Positions 46,170 to 52,896 of a stretch of 64,000 bases of DNA are shown here, in pieces (within the stretch, counting starts at the first letter, position 1; every line of letters begins with the position of its first letter). Source of the DNA: an uncultured bacterium (GTDB taxonomy: Bacteria; CSSED10-310; CALFER01); NCBI GenBank assembly GCA_937951895.1, contig CALFER010000102.1:152410-216409 (forward strand), read 5' to 3'. Under the pieces are notes generated by a model that saw only the letters and a program-made list of their open reading frames with translations, was not told the origin of the DNA and did no database searches. The translations under genes and the position numbers were made by a program.

Positions 46170-46843
46170 TCTGTCTCTTCCTTGTCCGTGTCCGTGTTCG
46201 ATCGGCGTGACTTGAGGATACTGTCAAACGGGTTGTTTCCGGAGGGTGTGTCCGACGTAGACGAAAGGTTTTGCTGTTTTCTCTGCCCGGCTTCCTTCAG
46301 GGCTCGCATGAGGTTGTTGCCGCCATCATTCGGGGCCGGCTTCTTCATCGGTTCACCGCGCGAAGCCGCTGCTGATTCATCATCGGGGGATGTTTCGCCG
46401 CCCGAAGATTTGGAAACGGGTTCCTGTTTGGGCGAATTCGCCCCAGGAACTGCTGCTCTGGTTTGGGCGGCTGTCGAACTTCCACGCTCCTGTGCCGGTG
46501 TTGATCTGGCGTTATGGATGGCTGGATTTGTCGGTCTGGAGGCGGGTGATGCAGATCGCTGAGCGGGGGATCCGGTTCGCTTTCCGGAGTCCTGTTTTCC
46601 TGCCTGATCTGTTCCCCGGACGACTCCGGTTTCGTCTATCGCGAATGACGGCTTCCCGAAAGGTCCGGAAGGTTTGTGTTCCTGGAGAGTCGCCAGTTGA
46701 GGTGTCTCGGAAGGCGTCTTTGTATCGACTGATGAAAGCCGGGGTCTGTAAAAAGCGAAATAGATCACGAGAAGCCCGATGCATGACACCGAAGCAAAGG
46801 AAACGGAGAACGGAACGAGAAATGAGCTGGTTTTACGTGACAT
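46166..46843 (-). CDS. Single-pass membrane protein with long Pro/Ser-rich disordered tail
   Basis: 225 residues from the ATG at 46843; a TTG at 46876 is an alternative. One transmembrane helix (FASVSCIGLLVIYFAFY) near the N-terminus, then about 180 residues rich in Ser, Pro, Thr, Ala and Lys with no fold signature. A short conserved-looking end (NPFDSILKSRR) precedes the acidic tail. It overlaps the DUF6079-type ATPase gene by 4 nt, which argues for joint function. It lies downstream of atpE. Confidence 0.6.
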   Translation of the reverse strand: MSRKTSSFLVPFSVSFASVSCIGLLVIYFAFYRPRLSSVDTKTPSETPQLATLQEHKPSGPFGKPSFAIDETGVVRGTDQAGKQDSGKRTGSPAQRSASPASRPTNPAIHNARSTPAQERGSSTAAQTRAAVPGANSPKQEPVSKSSGGETSPDDESAAASRGEPMKKPAPNDGGNNLMRALKEAGQRKQQNLSSTSDTPSGNNPFDSILKSRRSNTDTDKEETE

Positions 46844-46973
46844 ATGCTGTTTCCGGAAAAGATCCGAACCTCCCAAGTAGACTATTCAATTTCATCGCGC
46901 CGGCAGGATGATGCCGGGCGGCCAACATAAGAACGCATCGGGATCCGAGTCAGTTCCGGAAAAGTCAGACGAA

Positions 46974-47336
46974 TTATCCTGCGATGATCGAATTGAAAGG
47001 CGATGCGTAGATCAGGATCAGGGCGACCACGAGCACATAGAGAGCGAGCGATTCGATCAAGGCCAGACCGATAATGAGCAGAGTCTGGATGTCTTTGTAA
47101 GAACTGGGTTGGCGAGCGATTCCATCCATGGCGCGGGAGATGGCACGCGATTGCGCGATACCGCATGCGCTGGATGCAATTGCCATGGCAAAGGCACATG
47201 AAGCGACGACCACGCTGAAGAAAAAGGTCTTGTCCCCCATGGATGTCTCCGGCTGGCCTTCCGCTGCGAAGATCGTCCCCGTCGCAAAAAACAAAGTTGT
47301 CAGGATCAAACTGATCGTGGCAGATTTTCGACTCAT
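46974..47336 (-). CDS. atpE: F-type ATP synthase subunit c with Na+-ligand set
   Basis: 120 residues: a 25-residue cleavable-looking signal segment (ISLILTTLFFATGTIFA) and the two-helix c subunit. The polar loop is GIARQP. Helix 2 has LIESLALY with the ion-binding Glu95. Gln62, Glu95, Ser96 and Tyr100 fall at the positions of Gln32, Glu65, Ser66 and Tyr70 of the Ilyobacter Na+-binding c subunit, with a constant offset of 30, so Na+ coupling is likely. It lies 72 nt downstream of atpB. Confidence 0.93.
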   Translation of the reverse strand: MSRKSATISLILTTLFFATGTIFAAEGQPETSMGDKTFFFSVVVASCAFAMAIASSACGIAQSRAISRAMDGIARQPSSYKDIQTLLIIGLALIESLALYVLVVALILIYASPFNSIIAG

Positions 47337-47408
47337 ACAGCATACTCCTCTCTGTTCAACAGATGCCGGTTCAATGGGCGGATTTCAGGATGAGAAAAGA
47401 AACGAGTG

Positions 47409-48128
47409 TCAGTGCGAATCATGGCTTTCCTCCGCAACCGCACCCGCAATATACATCATTGACAGCATGATGAAAATAAAACTCTGAAGGACTGACGTGA
47501 AGATAGCGAACATCATCATCGGGATCGGAACGATATAAGGAACGAGGATGAACAGGATGATAATGATGATGTCCTCTCCCATGATGTTCCCGAAAAGCCG
47601 GATGGACAGCGACATGACACGCGCGAAATGACTGATGAGTTCGAGCGGAAACATCAGCGGTGCGAGAAACGGTTTCGGGCCGGCGAAATGCTTCATGTAT
47701 GCACCGAAACCATGCTCCTTGATACCCTGATAATGATAATAAACAAACACGATGATCGCACAGGACAACGTCACGTTCAGATTGCTGGTCGGAGACTTGC
47801 AGAATGGAAGCAGTCCGATCAGATTCCCGAAAAGAATGAAGATGCCCATCGAGGCAATCAGGGGAAAATAGCGTGGGCCTTTGGGGCCGATCACCGATAC
47901 AAGCAGATCGTTGATTGCTTCCAAAGCCGCTTCGATGATGTTCTGGAGCCGATTCGGGATCAGACTCAGTTTCCTGCGCGCGACCAGCGCCACGACCGTC
48001 AGTGCCCCCAATACCAGAGCGCTCTCGACAAAATGATCGGGAATCACCGGCGGTTCCGTGCGCAGCCCGAAAAGTCCGTTGATCTTTTGGGTGATCCAGA
48101 GTGTATGTTCAATGCTCGATGCAGACAT
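47409..48128 (-). CDS. atpB: F-type ATP synthase subunit a
   Basis: 239 residues, five to six membrane helices. The essential Arg is in LSIRLFGNIMGED, and the helix FIFIMLSMMYIAGAV ends the protein. It forms the ion half-channels facing the c ring. The other F0F1 genes (atpF, H, A, G, D, C) are not in the window, so the operon is split. Confidence 0.95.
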   Translation of the reverse strand: MSASSIEHTLWITQKINGLFGLRTEPPVIPDHFVESALVLGALTVVALVARRKLSLIPNRLQNIIEAALEAINDLLVSVIGPKGPRYFPLIASMGIFILFGNLIGLLPFCKSPTSNLNVTLSCAIIVFVYYHYQGIKEHGFGAYMKHFAGPKPFLAPLMFPLELISHFARVMSLSIRLFGNIMGEDIIIIILFILVPYIVPIPMMMFAIFTSVLQSFIFIMLSMMYIAGAVAEESHDSH

Positions 48129-48129
48129 G

Positions 48130-48495
48130 TCAGTCCTCTTTGGGGGTCAGAGACCGAGTCAACAATATGACGTTTCCAATGGCGGAAAACAACATGATCG
48201 AATATCCAATCAGAAAAGCCGGAGCATTCAGCCCCAGACGCACGATTCCGAAATAGGTGACGGTGGCAAGCACGAGAAATTTGATCATGATGAGTGCTGC
48301 AAAAACAGGATGACGGGGGCGATTGCCGGTTACGGTCATCCTCTTCACCAGCCAGACAATGGCAATCAGATTGACCGCGCCCAGCAATGCACCGGTCATC
48401 AAACCGGCGCATAACTCGGGTTGATTCAGCAACAGACAGATCAAGACTCCCAGGATACTGAATACGATTCCCGTGATCAGAGTGCGCCCGGCCAT
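48130..48495 (-). CDS. AtpI-like ATP synthase assembly protein
   Basis: 121 residues from the ATG at 48495 with AGGA upstream. Four hydrophobic helices (LITGIVFSILGVLICLLL; LMTGALLGAVNLIAIVWLV; IMIKFLVLATVTYFGIV; AFLIGYSIMLFSAIGNVILL), the pattern of ATP synthase subunit I. It sits 1 nt from atpB and helps c-ring assembly in known systems. Confidence 0.75.
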   Translation of the reverse strand: MAGRTLITGIVFSILGVLICLLLNQPELCAGLMTGALLGAVNLIAIVWLVKRMTVTGNRPRHPVFAALIMIKFLVLATVTYFGIVRLGLNAPAFLIGYSIMLFSAIGNVILLTRSLTPKED

Positions 48496-48496
48496 T

Positions 48497-48739
48497 TCAA
48501 TCCTGCTTTTTCCGGAGACCTGATGCAAGCTTGTACAAAGCTCGAAAGGCTGCTCCGATTCCTCCGGCTAGTCCGATGAACATGCCGGCCGGGCGTGAAT
48601 CACATATCGAATCAACAAACATACCCATTCCCAACCCGATCATGATGGTCAGGGTGAATTCGATGCCGAAGCTGAACAATCGCCCGATTTCTCCGAATCG
48701 GGATGGCTTCCTGTCGTTCATATCGATGGCTACCCGCAC
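48497..48739 (-). CDS. AtpZ/AtpI-type small membrane protein
   Basis: Up to 80 residues (GTG at 48739; ATG at 48721 gives 74). Two helices with the GMGMFVDS...GMFIGLAGGIGAAFRALYKL pattern of the ATPase gene 1/AtpZ family. These proteins form an Mg or Ca channel or assembly partner beside F0 in other bacteria. First gene of the atp run. Confidence 0.75.
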   Translation of the reverse strand: MRVAIDMNDRKPSRFGEIGRLFSFGIEFTLTIMIGLGMGMFVDSICDSRPAGMFIGLAGGIGAAFRALYKLASGLRKKQD

Positions 48740-48843
48740 ATGGATCGAAACGGTGATTCATCCCCGACGAATCTGAATATTCATAACACGCCCCCCGGCG
48801 GCTGGCAACCCTGTGAATCCATCGTCAGACATACTGTTCCGGG

Positions 48844-48872
48844 TTGCGCTGATCGTCCATTCTCTTTAAAAT
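48844..48872 (+). promoter_or_regulatory. Promoter giving a probable leaderless transcript
   Basis: TTGCGC, 17-nt spacer, TAAAAT. The -10 ends 6 nt before the ATG at 48879, so transcription would start at or within a base of the start codon. No ribosome binding site is visible. Confidence 0.45.
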
Positions 48873-48878
48873 CTGCGC

Positions 48879-50519
48879 ATGATCACCCGAAAACATCTCC
48901 TGATCGGATTTCTGATCGCCAATTCGTGGCTTCTGCCAACAATTGTCGGCTATCTGTCGCAACAACCTCCTGATTCTGTTTTCCTGGGATGGATTCGATC
49001 CGATGATTACCATCGGTACGGCAGTTTCATCGAGCAGACTGCTCGCGAGGGCAGATTCCTGTATGAAGATCACTCGACAACCGAAGTTCAATCGCCGAGG
49101 ATGATAGCGATCTATTTCACGGTGCTGGGCTTCATGGCCCGGTGGTTTCGATTGCCTTCCGAGGTAACCTGGCAGATCTCGTATATCTGCGTCTCTCTAC
49201 TCTTTCTGATCATTTTGAAGCGATTCCTGGGACATACGTTTCGAGATCGAAAAACGCAACTCCTGGCATATTATCTGGTTCTGTGCGGATCCGGCTTGGA
49301 ATGGCTGATGACCCTTACCCGGATTGACTTGCCGCGACCACGGAATTTCTGGATGGACGGGTTTTCGACCTTCACATCTTTCCATAATCCACTGAAGATT
49401 GCCGGTGTCGCCCTGACGATTCTGATGGTGGACAGTGCGAGTCGGATGATGGAGTGCAAGCGATGGCTGAGACAAGCGGGTTGGCTGAGTGCGCTGATTC
49501 TCGTGAATTGGATGGTGCATCCGAACAGCGCAATCGTCGCCTACGCGGCGATTTCCTGCATCATCTTTTTCCCGTTCCGGGCAACCGATGCTGCGGATTC
49601 ATCCACATTGACCCGCTGGTTGGAAACATGGCGACGGGCGGGATTGCTCCTCATCCCCTATCTGATCATCTTTGGATACGTTCAATGGATGCAGACCGAT
49701 CCGATGACCGCGAACATCATCCGGCAGTATCATGTGCCGCACTCAAGTGAGGCGTTACGCATGTACCCCATTCGATACGCCTGGCTGCTGCCTTTAGGCG
49801 TATGGGGAGTGATCATAGCCATCCGGCATGGATCGATCCGCGAACGATTGCTGGCGGCTTGGGTTGCGGGAGCCTTGTTTTTTTCTCTGTATCCCGGAAT
49901 GACCGGGTTGTTATTCCAGCATATGCTCCATCTCCCCCTGGCGGTGCTAGCCACCCGGCCTTTGAAAAACCTGATGTCCGTTTTTTCTTCTCCGGTTCCA
50001 CGTGTCCTGATCGCAACCATCGTTCTCGGTACAGGCGTGCTCAATGATGGATATGCGCTGACAAAGGCGACGATACAAACCCGCGAGAATGTATGGCCGA
50101 CTTCGCTGTATGCATCGGAGTCAGAACTCGCGATGATGCGGATCCTGTCGGGGCTTCCTCGAGGCATTGTCCTGGTCAATCGCGATACGGGCAACAAGAT
50201 CGGCTGGAAAGCTCTTCAGAACGTATACCTGGGGCATTGGGGCACGACACCTCAGAAGGGCGAAAAGGAAAACAAACTCAAGCGCTTCTATGACCCAATC
50301 GTGGATTCCGATTACAAACTTGATCTGTTGAAGCAGTATCACATCCGATACATCTGGTACGGTCCGCGGGAGATGGCCTTGGGGCCGATGCCGGAGTTGC
50401 CTGACTGCACACTCGTTCGACGTGTCGGAAATATCAGTTTGTACGAGGTGTCACATCGGGTTGAGCCGACAGACGGTCAAGGCATTGAACAGCCAGATCA
50501 TGAAACGGCGCACGGATAG
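48879..50519 (+). CDS. Polytopic membrane protein, probable GT-C-type glycosyltransferase
   Basis: 546 residues with about 10 hydrophobic helices. The first loop carries paired acidic residues (IRSDDYHRYGSF), as in GT-C-fold enzymes such as PMT/ArnT/STT3 relatives, which use lipid-linked sugar donors on the outer face of the membrane. The C-terminal about 130 residues are soluble. No family motif is firm. Its end overlaps the convergent serine-hydrolase gene by 86 nt. Confidence 0.6.
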   Translation: MITRKHLLIGFLIANSWLLPTIVGYLSQQPPDSVFLGWIRSDDYHRYGSFIEQTAREGRFLYEDHSTTEVQSPRMIAIYFTVLGFMARWFRLPSEVTWQISYICVSLLFLIILKRFLGHTFRDRKTQLLAYYLVLCGSGLEWLMTLTRIDLPRPRNFWMDGFSTFTSFHNPLKIAGVALTILMVDSASRMMECKRWLRQAGWLSALILVNWMVHPNSAIVAYAAISCIIFFPFRATDAADSSTLTRWLETWRRAGLLLIPYLIIFGYVQWMQTDPMTANIIRQYHVPHSSEALRMYPIRYAWLLPLGVWGVIIAIRHGSIRERLLAAWVAGALFFSLYPGMTGLLFQHMLHLPLAVLATRPLKNLMSVFSSPVPRVLIATIVLGTGVLNDGYALTKATIQTRENVWPTSLYASESELAMMRILSGLPRGIVLVNRDTGNKIGWKALQNVYLGHWGTTPQKGEKENKLKRFYDPIVDSDYKLDLLKQYHIRYIWYGPREMALGPMPELPDCTLVRRVGNISLYEVSHRVEPTDGQGIEQPDHETAHG

Positions 50520-51582
50520 CGCTGAACCGAGACGGATCGCCACCGAAGTACGTTCTGTTTGTCAACAGCACAATCACACTCCGACGATGCATGTCGATCC
50601 AGATGCTCGTGCCGGTGAACCCGTTGTGTCCGATAGCGTCTCTCGAGATGAGACCGCCTGCGGAAAAACTGGTGGATGCGATCTGCCAACCCAATCCGCG
50701 ACCGAAGTCAAGTCCTTCCGTGTGATTCCGGCAGGCGTTGCGGATCGTTTCCGAGCGCAGGATGAGAGTATCGCGGCCGATCAAACCTTCGAGTATGCAC
50801 AGTCCGAACACGATGAGGTCATGTGTGGTCGAGAACAGCCCTGAATTTCCGGTTTCTCCACCTGCCTGGAATCCATTGTTGTCATGGACTTCGCCTCGGA
50901 TTCGCTCATCGCGCCACCTCGAATAATCTGCACCTGCAGAGCCGGTCAGACAACGTTCGTACGCATTGCCCAACTCGACAGGGGCAATGCGATGCCGACG
51001 ATTGAGAGGTGGATTGAAGCAGGTGTCCATCATGCCGAGCGGGGTGAAGATGTGTGAATCGCAGTAAGATTGTAGCGAAGTCCCGGATACTCGGCGCACG
51101 ATTTCCGCCAGAGCGATGTACCCCAGGCACGAGTAGACGACCCGTGTTCCCGGTTCGTAAGCGAGCGGATCCGCGGCGATCTGCTCGATGTACTCCTGAA
51201 CGGATGATCCTTTGAGATACAGCGGTTTCCATGCTGCCAATCCCGCGGAGTGTGTCAGCAGTTGCTTCACCGTGATCCTGCACAACCCCGTATCGCGAAA
51301 TTCAGGCAGGTATGCCTCCACCTGCTCCTCAAGTTCTATCCGTCCGGACTCAACGAGTTGCAGAATCGCAGTCGCGGTTGCAACGGGTTTGGTAATCGAG
51401 GCGATGTCAAAGAGCGTTGCCGGAGTAACGGGGATGGATCGGGGAGGATCATCGAGAAAACCGATCGAACGAGTCAACAGTAAGAGGGGATGTGCGATCC
51501 CGAATGAAGCCGCCGTGAAATAACGCTCGGAATGGAGATTTTCCAGAAACGAACAACAGGATTCGAAAGCAGGGATTGGCAT
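50434..51582 (-). CDS. Serine beta-lactamase-fold hydrolase
   Basis: 382 residues. The SxxK motif is SITK (62-65), in DIASITKPVATATAI. The YxN position reads YSC (150-152), and HNGFTG is the KTG equivalent. No signal peptide is evident, so probably cytoplasmic. The family includes esterases, DD-peptidases and beta-lactamases; the substrate is not predictable. The short EamA/SMR-like transporter gene starts 1 nt upstream in the same direction. Confidence 0.85.
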   Translation of the reverse strand: MPIPAFESCCSFLENLHSERYFTAASFGIAHPLLLLTRSIGFLDDPPRSIPVTPATLFDIASITKPVATATAILQLVESGRIELEEQVEAYLPEFRDTGLCRITVKQLLTHSAGLAAWKPLYLKGSSVQEYIEQIAADPLAYEPGTRVVYSCLGYIALAEIVRRVSGTSLQSYCDSHIFTPLGMMDTCFNPPLNRRHRIAPVELGNAYERCLTGSAGADYSRWRDERIRGEVHDNNGFQAGGETGNSGLFSTTHDLIVFGLCILEGLIGRDTLILRSETIRNACRNHTEGLDFGRGLGWQIASTSFSAGGLISRDAIGHNGFTGTSIWIDMHRRSVIVLLTNRTYFGGDPSRFSAIRAPFHDLAVQCLDRLSAQPDVTPRTN

Positions 51583-51583
51583 G

Positions 51584-51946
51584 TCAGGCGGTATGAGAAA
51601 TCATGAGGATGCCTGCAAATACGAGACCGATACCGATCATCTGGGCAGGCTGCAGTTTTTCCGAGAAAAGGTAGATGCCTGATACGGCGATGAATACAAA
51701 TCCTGCTCCTGTCATGACCGGGTAGGCGATCGAGATCGGCAGGGTTTTCAGCGCCTGGGTGTAGAAAACGAGATTGAGGCCGAAGGCGAACAACCCGATC
51801 AGAAACGGCCAGGAGAGATACATTCCGGTCAAACGCTGCAGAAGCGGGGTGTTGAGAGCCGGGGTGGTCAGGGTGCTGGCGTATTTCATCAAGATGTTGG
51901 CCAGAGCGTTGAAAAGTAAAGCTGTAACTAAAAAAAAGGTGCTCAC
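51584..51946 (-). CDS. Four-helix EamA/SMR-type transporter
   Basis: 120 residues from a GTG at 51946. Four membrane helices (FFLVTALLFNALANILMKY; FLIGLFAFGLNLVFYTQAL; VMTGAGFVFIAVSGIYLF; MIGIGLVFAGILMIS). ALKTLPISIAYPV is the conserved loop of small multidrug-resistance/EamA proteins. AAAGGA lies about 11 nt upstream. Its stop is 1 nt from the serine-hydrolase start. Substrate unknown. Confidence 0.75.
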   Translation of the reverse strand: MSTFFLVTALLFNALANILMKYASTLTTPALNTPLLQRLTGMYLSWPFLIGLFAFGLNLVFYTQALKTLPISIAYPVMTGAGFVFIAVSGIYLFSEKLQPAQMIGIGLVFAGILMISHTA

Positions 51947-52100
51947 AGGGGCGCCAGTCCTTTCTCGCTGATATGATGCGGTCAAACTCCCCACCGGGCA
52001 AACATTAAGTTTGACGCACTCTGGAGTCAATAGTGCAAGTGGTGGTAAACTTGATCCTTCGTTCAACGGGATGCACGAGTCGGACGGAAGGGAGATCGTG

Positions 52101-52823
52101 ATGTTCAAGGCCGTCTATCTGGATATGGGAGGCGTTATTCTTGGCGTCGATCCCCAATATTCACGGACCGAGTCGATCTTGTATTCGATTCGAACAAAAA
52201 CGGTTCGACGTTTTCTCGGAGAAGATCTCAATATCGATCGATTCGTCTCATTCATTTCGGAGACGATCGACAATGGAGTCTACCGAGTCAACGCGATGGA
52301 TCAGGGGGATTCCTGGCGGTCACTCATCGTCGCGCTCCGGGCCTTTACTCAGCGCGAACCGTCTCATCGCGCCATCCGGCAGATGTATTGGGATCAGATC
52401 GCATATTTACAACAGCATCTGTTCATCTATCCGCATGCCTTTGGTGCACTTCGCGAACTTGCGTCGATGGGACTCCGGATCGGGCTGATATCAAATGTCT
52501 TTCATCCTTCGATCATCTATCGAGAACTCCTGTCGAAATACAGAATCCTCGATGTTTTTGATCCCCTTGTCTATTCGTCCGATCTTCGCTTTAAAAAACC
52601 GGATCGCAGGATCTTCGAATATGCCATGGCCCGGCACTCCGATTTGCATGCGTGCGAAAGCATGTTTATTGGAGATACCTATGATGTCGATATCGTGGGA
52701 GCGATTCAGGCAGGCATGTTCCCCGTCTGGTTGAACAGGAAACAATCGACTGATAATCATCACGGTGTCGCAGAGATCGTGTCACTGGAAGAATTGCCGG
52801 ATTTTGTCCGGGATCATCGCTGA
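52101..52823 (+). CDS. HAD-superfamily hydrolase
   Basis: 240 residues from the ATG at 52101 with GGGAGA upstream. Motif I VYLDMGGVIL (nucleophile Asp8), motif II LISNVF, motif III FKKPDRRIFEYA, motif IV FIGDTYDVDIVGA. The cap is helical (subclass I), as in phosphoglycolate-phosphatase and haloacid-dehalogenase relatives. Probably a small-molecule phosphatase. Confidence 0.9.
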   Translation: MFKAVYLDMGGVILGVDPQYSRTESILYSIRTKTVRRFLGEDLNIDRFVSFISETIDNGVYRVNAMDQGDSWRSLIVALRAFTQREPSHRAIRQMYWDQIAYLQQHLFIYPHAFGALRELASMGLRIGLISNVFHPSIIYRELLSKYRILDVFDPLVYSSDLRFKKPDRRIFEYAMARHSDLHACESMFIGDTYDVDIVGAIQAGMFPVWLNRKQSTDNHHGVAEIVSLEELPDFVRDHR

Positions 52824-52841
52824 TCGACCCGGGCATTCGGT

Positions 52842-52875
52842 CCAAAAAAAAGAGGGAGGCCGTCCGCCTCCCTCT
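52842..52875 (-). terminator. Rho-independent terminator of the selenoprotein gene
   Basis: A perfect 10-bp stem (AGAGGGAGGC / GCCTCCCTCT) with a 5-nt loop. On the minus strand it is followed directly by eight T residues, ending transcription just after the stop at 52897. Confidence 0.85.
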
Positions 52876-52896
52876 CATCAGAATGCGTTTTCCGGA

